Assembly: GCA_024682455.1 (NCBI GenBank)
Contig: JAIKZF010000050.1
Location: 1 to 35,984, forward strand
From: Ruminiclostridium sp.
Lineage (GTDB): Bacteria; Bacillota; Clostridia; Oscillospirales; Ruminococcaceae
Length of the DNA: 35,984 nucleotides
Direction: 5' to 3'
A model generated the notes under the pieces. It searched no databases and had not been told where the DNA came from. It worked only from the letters and a program-made list of their open reading frames with translations. A program made the position numbers and the translations under genes. Below are positions 1-7,950 of the stretch, piece by piece (the first letter of the stretch is position 1; every line of letters starts with the position of its first letter).

Positions 1-2
1 GC

Positions 3-125
3 GAAGCGGGCATGAAGAACGTCCACATCAAGCTCTACCCCACCGCTCGCCATGAGCTGCTCCATGATGTCTGCCGCGAGGAGACCATGAAGGATATCCT
101 TGAGTGGATCGAGAAGAATATATAA
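3..125 (+). CDS. Alpha/beta hydrolase, C-terminal end (partial)
   Basis: Only the last 40 codons are inside the window; the gene enters from the left edge. The visible peptide reads as the end of a serine hydrolase of the lysophospholipase / monoacylglycerol lipase (S33) type: the string ARHELLHD supplies the catalytic-triad His that in this family lies about 25-30 residues before the C-terminus, and the final helix DILEWIEKNI is the usual cap of the fold. It ends in TAA, 54 bases before a strong hairpin terminator. The family call is an inference from the C-terminal motif alone; substrate cannot be judged. Confidence 0.6.
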   Translation, partial: EAGMKNVHIKLYPTARHELLHDVCREETMKDILEWIEKNI

Positions 126-177
126 CGGGAAGCAAAGCACAAAACCTGTCAGCTCCGGCAGGCAGTACGACAATAAA

Positions 178-217
178 ATAACTGCGCCTTTTATGCAGCA
201 AAAGGCGCAGTTTTTTC
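178..217. terminator. Bidirectional intrinsic terminator
   Basis: A perfect 12-bp stem (ACTGCGCCTTTT at 181-192 with AAAAGGCGCAGT at 200-211, loop ATGCAGC) is followed on the plus strand by TTTTT and on the minus strand by a T-rich run. It sits between the convergent ends of the hydrolase and the small minus-strand gene, so it probably stops transcription from both sides. Confidence 0.85.
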
Positions 218-250
218 ATATTGTGCGGGGCTTTACAAGTCACGGAAAGT

Positions 251-457
251 TTACGGCTTGCGGGCAAAGGTCACGGTCTTTCCGCGGAAATCTATCTTCA
301 CCACGCTGAAGCCTTCAAACTCAAAGTAGCGCTTGCTCTCGATAAATTCGCTGTCGATGAGAGTGCCGCCGATACGGTAGACCTCCTCAAAGGTGAGGGT
401 CTCGGTGGTGAGGCAGGATCTTTCAAGGTAATTTACCAGCGTTCTGTAAGTTTTCAT
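251..457 (-). CDS. Small hypothetical protein (68 aa)
   Basis: I do not recognise this family. The ORF starts at ATG with a good ribosome binding site (GGAG, 7 nt upstream) and ends next to the bidirectional terminator. The product is a soluble, charged 68-residue protein, with alternating charged and aromatic residues (ESKRYFEFEGF, VVKIDFRGKTVTF) that suggest beta strands in the second half. It has no signal peptide, Cys pair or membrane segment. It lies 26 bases downstream of the lipoprotein gene on the same strand, so both are probably co-transcribed. Confidence that it is a real gene rests on the RBS and its position. Confidence 0.55.
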   Translation of the reverse strand: MKTYRTLVNYLERSCLTTETLTFEEVYRIGGTLIDSEFIESKRYFEFEGFSVVKIDFRGKTVTFARKP

Positions 458-483
458 TGTTCTTCTCCCATTCCTGATATCTG

Positions 484-1086
484 TCAGTTTATCCCGAGCG
501 AGCCGGGTATGATATAGCCTCCGTCGGTGCGCAGTATCTCGCAGAAAAAGCTTACTCCGCGCCCGAAATCTATTCCTTCCGCAGAGAACACGCTTCCCTG
601 TATCTCAAGCGTCCCCGAGCCCACGAAAAGCACAGCGCCTTCGGAGCTTACGGCGACTCCGAAATCCCCGCCGCTGCCGGTCAGGGCGTTGGCGCCGCTT
701 TCGGAGCATACCACGAGCTTTTCGGACTTTGAGTCTATCGCGCAGCCGCCGCTGTTGGTGATGCTCGCGTCCGAAAGCGTGAGCTTGACAGGCTCCTCGG
801 TCGTGATAACGATGCTCCCGCCGTCGTAGGAGCCCGTGATCGTATATATGCCGCCCTCGGAGATGACTATGTCTCTGCTGCTGAACCAGGCGCCCTGTCC
901 GCTGACGAATACCTCGTCGCCGAACTCTATCCTGCATTCGCTGCTGTGAATATCCTCGTCGGTAAAGGCGCGGTACGGCTGGGCTGCAACGGTATAGCTC
1001 TCCGCTATGCCCGCGGTGCAGCCCGTAAGATTTGATACGGCAAGTAAGATGAACGGTATGATAGCAGTCTTTTTCATTTTCTTCAC
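484..1086 (-). CDS. Lipoprotein with Cthe_2159-like beta-sheet repeats
   Basis: The first 23 residues form a lipoprotein signal: a Lys-rich start, a hydrophobic stretch and a lipobox SNLTGC. The mature part (about residues 45-180) resembles the N-terminal part of the Cthe_2159-type carbohydrate-binding beta-solenoid proteins, with the typical pattern EGGIYTITGSYDGG, VKLTLSDASITNSGGCAID and ANALTGSGGDFG. Family members are usually several hundred residues, so at 200 aa this is a short version, probably a surface-anchored protein that may bind acidic polysaccharide. The start is GTG at 1086 or ATG at 1077; neither has a strong Shine-Dalgarno sequence, and the ATG gives the more usual signal peptide (MKKTAIIPF). 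It heads a short unit with the 68-aa gene. Confidence 0.6.
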   Translation of the reverse strand: MKKMKKTAIIPFILLAVSNLTGCTAGIAESYTVAAQPYRAFTDEDIHSSECRIEFGDEVFVSGQGAWFSSRDIVISEGGIYTITGSYDGGSIVITTEEPVKLTLSDASITNSGGCAIDSKSEKLVVCSESGANALTGSGGDFGVAVSSEGAVLFVGSGTLEIQGSVFSAEGIDFGRGVSFFCEILRTDGGYIIPGSLGIN

Positions 1087-1162
1087 ACTTTGATGATAAT
1101 ATGTTTTTATTTTATGATAACATATTACCCCCGGAATGTGAAAGCTGTATGACAGTTTTCTG

Positions 1163-2344
1163 TTAATCTACGAATTTTCCGGTTATCACTACAAATTCGG
1201 GGCTTTCGGTGATATCGAACACCTCGCCGCGGAATGCCGCGAGATCGGCGTCCTTTCCCGTCTCAATGCTCCCCACGCGGTCGTCTATGCCGCATATCCT
1301 CGCGGGGACGGACGTTATCGCGAGGATCGCCTGTTCCTTTGAGAGCCCTCCGCGCACCGCGATCCCCGCCGTCACGGGGAGATACTGTATGGGCGTTTCG
1401 GGATGGTCGGAGCAGATAGCGAATTCCACGCCGTGCTTATGGAGCTTCGCCGCGTTCTCGCAGCTCTGGTTTATCAGCTCGGGCTTGCAGCGGTCGGCGA
1501 ACAGGGGGCCGATGATGCACCTCGCGCGCTCGTCACGCAGCTCGTCTGCTATGAGCCAGCCGTCGGTGGCGTGTATGAGCACATAGTCCAGCGAGAACTC
1601 CTTCGCTATGCGAATGGCGGTAAATATATCGTCCTGCCTGTGGCAATGGAAATGCGCCTTGACCCTGCGCTTCAGCAACGGAATGAGCGCCTCGCACTTT
1701 ATGTCGTAGTCCGGGCGTGAGGTCTCGTCGTCGGTACCCTTCGTACGCTCGTACTCCGCCATGTCCTCCATATATCGCTGAGCCTTGCGGAGCTGCTCGC
1801 GGATAACGGCGGCAGTCGCCATACGGGTCATAGGGGTCTCGTCGCGGTCGTTGTACACGCGCTTCGGATTCTCGCCGAGAGCGAACTTTATAGCGCAGGG
1901 CTCCCTTATCAGCAGCTTATCCACCCGTGTACTGCCGTAGGTCTTCATGGCGAGAAGACTGCCTCCCACGGGGTTCGCGCTGCCCGCTCCAGTCACGACC
2001 GTGCCTATGCCGGCGCGCGCTGCCTCGGAGAAGCACAGATCCGCAGCGTTTATCGCGTCTATCGCGCGCAGATGCGGGGTCGAGGGGTCGGTCTCCTCGT
2101 TCACGTCGTCGCCCTCAAACGCGATGCCGTTCTCGCATATCCCGATGTGACAGTGCGCGTCCACAAAGGCGGGATAGACCGTGAGCCCCGAAGCGTCTAT
2201 CACGTCGCCGGAGTCGAGGCTCCCGGAAAAATCGTCCATGCTGCCGACCGCCGTGATAACGCCGTCATTTGTCTCAATGTAGCCGCACTCGATGATATCT
2301 GCGTCCTCCGAGGCGGTGAATATCCTTGCGTTGTATATTATCAT
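1163..2344 (-). CDS. Metal-dependent amidohydrolase (COG1228-like)
   Basis: 393 aa, full length for an amidohydrolase-superfamily enzyme. The N-terminal beta sandwich is followed by the strand-1 metal motif at residues 60-67 (FVDAHCHIG; H64 and H66). Later come KAHFHCHRQDD and VLIHATDGW, which carry metal-binding His residues, and ICSDHPETP, whose Asp is the likely catalytic residue. The C-terminus returns to the sandwich (GSIETGKDADLAAF). Such enzymes hydrolyse amide or C-N bonds; the family resembles imidazolonepropionase and prolidase-like relatives, but the substrate cannot be told from sequence. The start codon overlaps the aroK stop (ATGA), so it is translated with the shikimate genes although no role in that pathway is known to me. 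Confidence 0.8.
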   Translation of the reverse strand: MIIYNARIFTASEDADIIECGYIETNDGVITAVGSMDDFSGSLDSGDVIDASGLTVYPAFVDAHCHIGICENGIAFEGDDVNEETDPSTPHLRAIDAINAADLCFSEAARAGIGTVVTGAGSANPVGGSLLAMKTYGSTRVDKLLIREPCAIKFALGENPKRVYNDRDETPMTRMATAAVIREQLRKAQRYMEDMAEYERTKGTDDETSRPDYDIKCEALIPLLKRRVKAHFHCHRQDDIFTAIRIAKEFSLDYVLIHATDGWLIADELRDERARCIIGPLFADRCKPELINQSCENAAKLHKHGVEFAICSDHPETPIQYLPVTAGIAVRGGLSKEQAILAITSVPARICGIDDRVGSIETGKDADLAAFRGEVFDITESPEFVVITGKFVD

Positions 2345-2826
2345 AGCTTTTCCCTTATCGCCGCTATTATCGCCGAGGGCGTACCGGCGGCGTTTATCGT
2401 TATTTCGGAGCGCTCGGCGTATACGGGTCTGCGCGCGTCGTAGAGCTCCTTCACCTTTTCCTTCGGGTTGTTGAATGCGAGAGGACGGTTGCTGTCGTCC
2501 TTTATGCGGCTGTAGCAGGTCTCAAAGTCCGCGTCGAGGAATATCACCCTGCCGCTCGCCCGCGCAGTACCGGCGGTCTTTTCATTTATCATCGCGCCGC
2601 CTCCCAGAGCTACCACGCTGTTATCGGGCATTTCCTCTATATATGCGGTTTCCAGCTCGCGGAACCGCGGCTCACCGTACCTTTCAAATATCTCCGGTAT
2701 CGTCATCTTCTCCTTCTCGACTATATACCTGTCGAGGTCGGCGAAGCTCATACCGAGCTTTTTCGCAAGCTCGCGCCCTATGCGGGACTTGCCGCAGCCC
2801 ATGAATCCGCACAGATAAATCCTCAT
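2341..2826 (-). CDS. aroK: Shikimate kinase
   Basis: Phosphorylates shikimate to shikimate-3-phosphate with ATP, the fifth step of the chorismate pathway; cytosolic. The 161-residue length is normal. Walker A is at residues 8-15 (FMGCGKS). The shikimate-binding Asp and Arg lie in FADLDRYI and EPRFRELE, VALGGGAM is the conserved glycine loop, and the lid Arg is in DDSNRPLA. It starts at an ATG that overlaps the aroE stop (ATGA) and ends in the same kind of overlap with the amidohydrolase, so aroE-aroK-amidohydrolase is a tightly coupled unit. Confidence 0.95.
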   Translation of the reverse strand: MRIYLCGFMGCGKSRIGRELAKKLGMSFADLDRYIVEKEKMTIPEIFERYGEPRFRELETAYIEEMPDNSVVALGGGAMINEKTAGTARASGRVIFLDADFETCYSRIKDDSNRPLAFNNPKEKVKELYDARRPVYAERSEITINAAGTPSAIIAAIREKL

Positions 2827-3674
2827 ATCATATTCTCCATATCGGCTATCAGCGTTTTAAGGTCGTCCCCGGCGAACGAGGCGCCGTTCCATATCTCCTG
2901 AGCCGCCGCAGCCTGGAGCACCAGCATGGCCATGCCGGTCATGGCGGGCTTTCCGAGCTCACGCGCCGTCCTTGTCAGCAGGGTGTCATTCGGGTTATAG
3001 ATCACGTCGAACACACTTCCGGCGCTCCTTATTATATCCTCCGAGCACGGCACGGCGTCGGTCTTAGGGAACATACCCACGGGCGAAGCGTTTATCAGCA
3101 GGTCGAACTCAGGAACGCTGCCTCCGAAGTCATCCGCGCAGAGAACCGCGCCCTTTATCCCGGCGGTTTTTATATCCGCGGCGGGCATTCTCGACTTTAT
3201 CCCTTCAACGGTCTTTTCAGCGTCGGCGAGAAAATCGGAAAGCACGGCAACGGTCACACGGCCTCCGCTGTACGCAGCCTCGGCGGCTATCATACGACCC
3301 ACGCCTCCGCAGCCTATGACGAGCACGCGGGAAGCGAGACTTGCCCCGAGCATATCTATCGACCGTGTGAAGCCGAACACATCGGTGTTATAGCCGACCT
3401 TTCCGCTGCCGTTTTTCACGCAGTTGACGGAGCCGAAGCGTTCCGCGGAGTCGTCGAGCCTGCCGCAGTACGGTATTATGCCGACCTTGTGCGGGATAGT
3501 GGCGTTGAAGCCGTCGAGGGCTTCAAGCTCCGCGAATCTGCCGGTCAGCTCCTCGGGCGGTATATCGAGCAGCTTATAGGAGCCGTCGATACCTGCGAGC
3601 TTCATAAGCCGCTCATGTATCTGCGGAGAGAGTGAATGTCCGAGCGGATGCCCGATCAGTGCATATTTTTTCAT
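2823..3674 (-). CDS. aroE: Shikimate dehydrogenase (NADP+)
   Basis: Reduces 3-dehydroshikimate to shikimate with NADPH, just before AroK in the pathway. Residues 8-18 (GHPLGHSLSP) form the shikimate-binding loop, K63 (ATIPHK) and D98 (YNTDVFG) are the catalytic pair, and GCGGVGR at 121-127 is the nucleotide-binding turn. The length from this ATG is 283 aa, as expected. I chose the start at 3674 because it opens exactly at the family N-terminus and has AGGAAAGG a few bases upstream. The open frame continues upstream to 3911, but that extension only translates an 18-bp tandem repeat and is rejected. Confidence 0.95.
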   Translation of the reverse strand: MKKYALIGHPLGHSLSPQIHERLMKLAGIDGSYKLLDIPPEELTGRFAELEALDGFNATIPHKVGIIPYCGRLDDSAERFGSVNCVKNGSGKVGYNTDVFGFTRSIDMLGASLASRVLVIGCGGVGRMIAAEAAYSGGRVTVAVLSDFLADAEKTVEGIKSRMPAADIKTAGIKGAVLCADDFGGSVPEFDLLINASPVGMFPKTDAVPCSEDIIRSAGSVFDVIYNPNDTLLTRTARELGKPAMTGMAMLVLQAAAAQEIWNGASFAGDDLKTLIADMENMI

Positions 3675-3728
3675 TTTTCTACCTTTCCTCTGCGGTGCGC
3701 AGAGTCTGCGCCCACGATCCGTATGTAA

Positions 3729-3927
3729 CTTGTCAAGACGTACTGCCTGCCCCCGCTGCAAGGCGAAGCGGTTTGTTTTAGGGTCCAGCCCTTTTTTAAA
3801 AGGGCTGGCCGCCGGAGGCACTCGAGCGTAAGCGACCACTCGAGCGCAAGCGGCCACTCGAGCGCAAGCGGCCACTCGAGCGCAAGCGGCTACTCGAGCG
3901 CAAGCGGCCACTCGAGCGCAAGCGCCG
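3729..3927 (-). repeat. Dispersed 3'-end repeat, copy 1 (six 18-bp units)
   Basis: Read downstream of fabD (minus strand), the element begins 2 bases after the stop codon. Six tandem 18-bp units occupy 3820-3927; on the plus strand the unit is ACTCGAGCGCAAGCGGCC. Next comes a conserved core with a perfect 11-bp inverted repeat (CCAGCCCTTTT / AAAAGGGCTGG, 3785-3808), then a tail containing AAGGCGAAGCG and TGTCAAGACGTACT. The same element occurs at 13641-13828 and 14751-14882. It has no ORF of its own and no spacer sequences. Because 18 bp is six codons it creates a false N-terminal extension of aroE. Confidence 0.9.
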
Positions 3928-3929
3928 GC

Positions 3930-4829
3930 TCAGGCGTCCATTATCTCCGTTTCGGCGCCGTCGAGCGTTTTGCCGACCATACCGACGAGAGCCTTGCCGG
4001 GGCCGCACTCGACGAATTTCCCGATGCCGTCCGCCTGCATGGCGGCGAGCTCGGAGGTGAAGAGCACGGGCGAGAAGATATGGCGGGAGAGTATATCACG
4101 GATATCGCCGAAATCGGTCAGTCTGCCGCCGGTAACATTCGAATAGAACGCCTTCCGGGGCTCGCCGATAGTGATATCCTTTATCAGCTCCGCGAACTCG
4201 ATGCCGGCTTCCTTCATGTACTCGCTGTGGAAAGCCGCCGCTACCGCAAGCGGGAGAGCACGCTTCGCGCCCCGCTCCTTAAGCAGAGCCGACGCTTTTC
4301 CGACGCCGTCCTCGCTGCCGGCGATAACAGTCTGTACCTTTGTATTATAATTCACGGGAACTACATAATCCCCGCCGTCGTTCACCTGAGCGCACACCTC
4401 CGCGACGGTCTCCGCCGGAAGTCCGATGATCGCCGCCATTTTGCCGCCGTTCTTCTTTGCGGCCTTATCCATGCACGCGGCACGGTGCTTTATGAGCGTG
4501 AAGCCAGTCTCCATATCCACCGCGCCCGCCGTTACGAGCGCAGCGTACTCGCCGAGGGAATGTCCCGCCACGGCGTCGAAGCTGCCTCCGCGCTCCGTGT
4601 ATTTGCGCGCGCATATCAGCGACATCGTGAAAATAGCGGGCTGGGAGACGCGCGTCTCCGCGAGCTCCTCTGCCGTACCCTCAAACATGGCCTTCTTCAC
4701 ATCGAAGCCGAGTATATCGCTGCCCGCGGTGAAGATATCCTCATACAAAGCGGGATTTTCGTCGTATATCGCCTTTCCCATTCCCGGCTTCTGCGAGCCC
4801 TGACCTGAAAACAAAAGTGCTGTCTGCAT
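3930..4829 (-). CDS. fabD: Malonyl-CoA:ACP transacylase
   Basis: Transfers malonyl from CoA to acyl carrier protein and so feeds FabH and FabF. Residues 7-12 (FSGQGS) are the N-terminal oxyanion motif, GHSLGE at 89-94 carries nucleophile S91, R116 binds the malonyl carboxylate and H201 (AFHSEYM) is the catalytic base. I start at ATG 4829 (299 aa) because MQTALLFSGQGSQ is the normal N-terminus and AGGACGGAG lies 6 nt upstream; an in-frame ATG at 4853 would add eight residues. The gene faces away from the rest of the fab operon and shares its control region. In many Firmicutes fabD sits inside the operon between fabK and fabG. Confidence 0.95.
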   Translation of the reverse strand: MQTALLFSGQGSQKPGMGKAIYDENPALYEDIFTAGSDILGFDVKKAMFEGTAEELAETRVSQPAIFTMSLICARKYTERGGSFDAVAGHSLGEYAALVTAGAVDMETGFTLIKHRAACMDKAAKKNGGKMAAIIGLPAETVAEVCAQVNDGGDYVVPVNYNTKVQTVIAGSEDGVGKASALLKERGAKRALPLAVAAAFHSEYMKEAGIEFAELIKDITIGEPRKAFYSNVTGGRLTDFGDIRDILSRHIFSPVLFTSELAAMQADGIGKFVECGPGKALVGMVGKTLDGAETEIMDA

Positions 4830-4859
4830 AGCAAGCTCCGTCCTTTTAAACATTTTTTA

Positions 4860-4875
4860 TTGTGATATTTCACAA
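4860..4875. promoter_or_regulatory. Palindrome upstream of fabD (possible operator)
   Basis: TTGTGATATTTCACAA has 6-bp arms TTGTGA / TCACAA around four bases. It lies 30 bases upstream of the fabD start, where a fabD promoter would be expected (a minus-strand TTGTCA-N17-CACAAT would overlap it). The half-sites resemble Rex or CRP/FNR sites, but the spacing is 2 bp shorter than either usual form. The regulator is unknown. Confidence 0.35.
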
Positions 4876-4894
4876 GTTTTTTGACAAAAAATTG

Positions 4895-4923
4895 TTGACA
4901 AATAACGTAACTACTGTTATAAT
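4895..4923 (+). promoter_or_regulatory. Consensus promoter of the fab operon with overlapping operator-like repeat
   Basis: A perfect vegetative promoter: TTGACA at 4895-4900, 17-bp spacer, TATAAT at 4918-4923. An imperfect inverted repeat (AACTA ... TAGTT, about 4909-4927) covers the -10 box, which is where a repressor would bind. In other Firmicutes fab operons FapR or FabT bind at such positions, but neither gene is in this window. The predicted leader (from about 4930 to 5121) contains two small hairpins (GCGGA/TCCGC at 4936-4951; GCGCGG/CCGCGC at 5053-5067) and no T-tract. Confidence 0.8.
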
Positions 4924-5121
4924 AGTTATGTGTGTGCGGATATTTTTCCGCGGCTCACAGATATATTATATCATATAACGAAAAAAAAAGCAATGGGATA
5001 AGAAAATAAAAGAAAAATAAAGCCGACCACGCAGCCCACGGCAATATCGGCGGCGCGGCTTCCGCGCACATATCGCGCATATATAACATTTACGAAATAA
5101 AATCAATAGGCAGGACATAAA

Positions 5122-6120
5122 ATGAGGGGAATAAAAATTCTCGGCACAGGTACCTATATGCCTGATACCGTCGCAAGCAACGACTGGTTTTCTACTATAC
5201 TCGACACAAACGATGAGTGGATATACTCGCGCACCGGCATAAGAGAGCGCCGTATCTCGGAGGATAAGCCTAACTGGTATATGGCTGTCGAGGCGGCAAA
5301 CGCGGCAATAAAGGACAGCGGTATCGACCCCGCAGAGATCGACCTCGTGCTCGCCGCGACCTGCTCGCCCGATTACTTCTACCCCGCCCTCTCCTGCATA
5401 GTCCAGAACCGTACGGGAGCCTCCGGAGCCGCTGCATTCGACATAAACTCCGCCTGCACAGGCTTCATAAACGCCCTCGATACGGCTTCGCGCTTCCTGG
5501 AGGACAGCGATTACAGAAATGTGCTGATAGTGGCGAGCGAACGCCTCGCACCCCACTGCGACTACACCGACCGCTCGGCAAGCATACTCTTCGGCGACGG
5601 CGCAGGCGCGGCGGTGATAACAAGGAACGATAAGCCCATGTGGTCGTACCTCAGCGCAAAGGGCGATTTCTTCAGCGCCCTCTGGTGCAAGGTCGATCAC
5701 AGCCGCTCGAACTGCCCGCTCCTGAAGCCCGACGCCCTCCCCGAGGGATTGCTGGATACCGAGGCTAAGACCCATACGCTCCAGATGAACGGCAAGGCGG
5801 TATACAAATTTGCCGTCGACGCCATGGAGACCGCTGTGCATAAGGTGCTCGAAAGATCCGGGCTCGGTATGGAGGATATAGATCTGTACATACCTCATCA
5901 GGCAAACGCCCGCATAATAGAGAGCGCGGTAAAAGCCCTCGGGCTGCCGCAGGATAAGGTCTATGTGAACCTCGAAAAGCACGGCAATACCTCCAGCGCC
6001 TGCATCCCCACCTGCCTCGCCGAGCTCAGACAGGCCGGAAAGATACAGGACGGCATGACCGTCTGCCTCGTCGGCTTCGGGGCAGGCCTCACAAGCGGCG
6101 CAATAGTGTTCAATCAGTAG
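5122..6120 (+). CDS. fabH: Beta-ketoacyl-ACP synthase III
   Basis: Starts fatty acid synthesis by condensing acetyl-CoA or a branched acyl-CoA with malonyl-ACP. The thiolase-fold catalytic triad is complete: C112 (NSACTGF), H259 (IPHQANARI) and N289 (KHGNTSSA). The length of 332 aa is normal. FGDGAGAAV at 157-165 is the conserved glycine loop. It is the first gene after the consensus promoter and a leader of about 190 nt, with GGCAGGA before the ATG. A 119-bp gap to fabK carries a degenerate unit of the dispersed repeat directly after the stop codon. Primer preference cannot be judged by eye. Confidence 0.97.
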   Translation: MRGIKILGTGTYMPDTVASNDWFSTILDTNDEWIYSRTGIRERRISEDKPNWYMAVEAANAAIKDSGIDPAEIDLVLAATCSPDYFYPALSCIVQNRTGASGAAAFDINSACTGFINALDTASRFLEDSDYRNVLIVASERLAPHCDYTDRSASILFGDGAGAAVITRNDKPMWSYLSAKGDFFSALWCKVDHSRSNCPLLKPDALPEGLLDTEAKTHTLQMNGKAVYKFAVDAMETAVHKVLERSGLGMEDIDLYIPHQANARIIESAVKALGLPQDKVYVNLEKHGNTSSACIPTCLAELRQAGKIQDGMTVCLVGFGAGLTSGAIVFNQ

Positions 6121-6200
6121 CCGCTGGCGCTTGAGAACGGGAATAAGATGCCGCTTCGCCCGGCCCCCCTTTCAAAAACTTTTGATCGCTCCGCTTTTAA
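6121..6200 (+). repeat. Degenerate copy of the 3'-end repeat after fabH
   Basis: Immediately after the fabH TAG, CCGCTGGCGCTTGAGAA matches the dispersed repeat unit CCGCTTGCGCTCGAGAA at 15 of 17 positions and in the same orientation relative to the gene. The following bases (TGCCGCTTCGCCCGGCC and a C/T-rich then A/T-rich stretch) loosely echo the repeat core, but no clean hairpin remains. It is a weak, decayed match, noted because the position repeats the pattern seen at fabD, acpP and the GGDEF gene. Confidence 0.4.
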
Positions 6201-6239
6201 ACCCGTAATTGATCCGCTCCCGGAGAAAGGATATTTCAG

Positions 6240-7163
6240 ATGAATACAAGAATAACAGAGCTTTTAGGAATAAAATACCCGATCTTACAGGGCGGTATGG
6301 CGTGGGTCGCCGAAAGCACCCTCGCAGCCGCTGTATCCAACGCGGGAGGCGCAGGCATAATCGCCGGCGGCGCGGCTCCGATCGACTACCTGAGAGATCA
6401 GATACGCAGAGCCAAGTCGCTCACCGATAAGCCCTTCGGCGTGAACGTTATGCTGATGAGCCCCAACGCCGAAGACCTCGCGCAGCTCGTAATTGACGAG
6501 GGCGTGGCTTTCGTGACGACCGGAGCGGGCAATCCCGGAAAATTCATGGAGGGCTGGAAAGCCGCGGGGATAAAGGTGATACCCGTTGTCCCGTCAGTAG
6601 CCCTCGCGAGAAGAATGGAGCGCTCCGGCGCCGACGCGGTCATCGCGGAAGGCACCGAAAGCGGCGGACATATAGGAGAAAATACGACGATGTGCCTCGT
6701 TCCGCAGGTAGTGGACGCGGTGCAGATACCCGTGCTCGCCGCGGGCGGCATAGCCGACGGACGCGGCATAGCGGCGGCGTTCATGCTCGGAGCCGAGGGC
6801 GTTCAGGTCGGAACGCGCTTCCTCGCCAGCGACGAGGCACAGATACACAAGAACTATAAGGATCTCGTCATCGGAGCAAAGGACACCGACAGCATAGTGA
6901 CCGGGCGCTTCACCGGACACCCGTGCAGAAATGTGAAGTCGAAGCTCGCGAAGAAGCTCCAGACGTTCGAGAAGGACGGCGGCACTCCCGAGGAATTCGA
7001 GAGGATATCGGCTGGCTCGCTGCGCAAGGCGGTCGTGGACGGCGACCTCGAAGAGGGCTCGTTCATGTGCGGAGCGATAGCGGGTATGATAAACGAAGTA
7101 AAGCCGTGTAAGGACATCATAGAAGAGATGTTCGCGCAGGCTGAAAAATTACTGAAAATATAA
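6240..7163 (+). CDS. fabK: Enoyl-ACP reductase II, FMN-dependent
   Basis: Carries out the last reduction of each elongation cycle, using FMN and NAD(P)H. The 2-nitropropane-dioxygenase-like TIM barrel is evident: ILQGGMAWV at 15-23, IAEGTESGGHIGE at 135-147 with H144 at the position of the catalytic His of the Streptococcus pneumoniae enzyme, and the phosphate-binding AAGGIADGRG followed by GTRFLAS. It is 307 aa, normal length. GGAGAAAGGA lies upstream of the ATG. No fabI or fabL is visible, so this is probably the reductase of the pathway; FabK enzymes are generally insensitive to triclosan. Confidence 0.96.
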   Translation: MNTRITELLGIKYPILQGGMAWVAESTLAAAVSNAGGAGIIAGGAAPIDYLRDQIRRAKSLTDKPFGVNVMLMSPNAEDLAQLVIDEGVAFVTTGAGNPGKFMEGWKAAGIKVIPVVPSVALARRMERSGADAVIAEGTESGGHIGENTTMCLVPQVVDAVQIPVLAAGGIADGRGIAAAFMLGAEGVQVGTRFLASDEAQIHKNYKDLVIGAKDTDSIVTGRFTGHPCRNVKSKLAKKLQTFEKDGGTPEEFERISAGSLRKAVVDGDLEEGSFMCGAIAGMINEVKPCKDIIEEMFAQAEKLLKI

Positions 7164-7181
7164 GCAAAGGCGGAAAAGAAA

Positions 7182-7922
7182 ATGGCAGTTGCACTTATCA
7201 CGGGAGCCTCGCAGGGAATAGGCGAATGTATAGCGAAGAGACTTGCTAAGGACGGCTACGACATAGCGATAAACTACTATCCGACCGAGAACGACAGGGC
7301 GAAAGCGGTCAAGGTCGCCGAGGCGTGCTCGGAGCTGGGAGCCCGGGCGGAGATCTTCCCCGCCGACGTTTCGGACTTCACGCAGTGCGCGGATATGGTC
7401 AAGGCTGTAAAGGACGCGTTCGGGAGCCTTGACGCGCTGGTAAACAACGCGGGCATAACGAAGGACACTCTGCTAACGCTCATGAGCGAGGAGCAGTACG
7501 ACCAGGTCATTGCCGTGAACCAGAAATCCGTGTTCAATATGATGAAGCCCGCCATAAAGCTGATGATGAAGCAGAAAAAGGGCGCTATCGTGAATATGGC
7601 GTCGGTGGCGGGGCTTTACGGAAACCCGGGACAGATAAACTACGCGGCTTCAAAGGCTGCGATAATCGGCATGACAAAGACTGCGGCGAAGGAAGTCGGC
7701 GCGCGCAATATCCGCGTGAACGCCGTAGCGCCGGGACTTATAAAGACGCCCATGACCGACGTGCTCACCGATGAGCAGAAGGGCAAAATATTCGAGAGGA
7801 TAGCCCTCAAGCGCTTCGGCGAGGTCGAGGAGATAGCGTCGGTAGTATCGTTCCTGCTGTCCGACAGCGCGTCGTACATCACGGGACAGACGATAGAGAT
7901 AAGCGGCGGACTTGAAATGTGA
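7182..7922 (+). CDS. fabG: 3-oxoacyl-ACP reductase
   Basis: NADPH-dependent reduction of beta-ketoacyl-ACP. It is a short-chain dehydrogenase with all motifs: TGASQGIG at 7-14 for the cofactor, NNAG at 88-91, N113, and the catalytic S141, Y154 and K158 (YAASK). The 246-aa length is standard. It ends in the usual C-terminal string TGQTIEISGG, seen in housekeeping FabG rather than in random SDR enzymes. It lies 18 bases after fabK and 28 bases before fabF in the operon. Confidence 0.96.
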   Translation: MAVALITGASQGIGECIAKRLAKDGYDIAINYYPTENDRAKAVKVAEACSELGARAEIFPADVSDFTQCADMVKAVKDAFGSLDALVNNAGITKDTLLTLMSEEQYDQVIAVNQKSVFNMMKPAIKLMMKQKKGAIVNMASVAGLYGNPGQINYAASKAAIIGMTKTAAKEVGARNIRVNAVAPGLIKTPMTDVLTDEQKGKIFERIALKRFGEVEEIASVVSFLLSDSASYITGQTIEISGGLEM

Positions 7923-7950
7923 GCCGCCGGGGACAGGAGCAGAAGAAGGA

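Noticed and set aside
3675-3911. In-frame N-terminal extension of aroE
   Set aside because: It translates the 18-bp tandem repeat and its core; the normal AroE N-terminus and ribosome binding site are at 3674.
3820-3927. Possible CRISPR array
   Set aside because: The 18-bp units are directly tandem with no unique spacers, and no cas genes are present.
4860-4875. Rex or CRP/FNR site near fabD
   Set aside because: The half-sites fit, but the spacing of four bases is two shorter than Rex and CRP sites and the half-sites differ from FNR; kept only as an unassigned palindrome.
7912-7950. Upstream start of fabF overlapping fabG
   Set aside because: The extra 13 residues are not family-like; the start at 7951 matches the normal FabF N-terminus.
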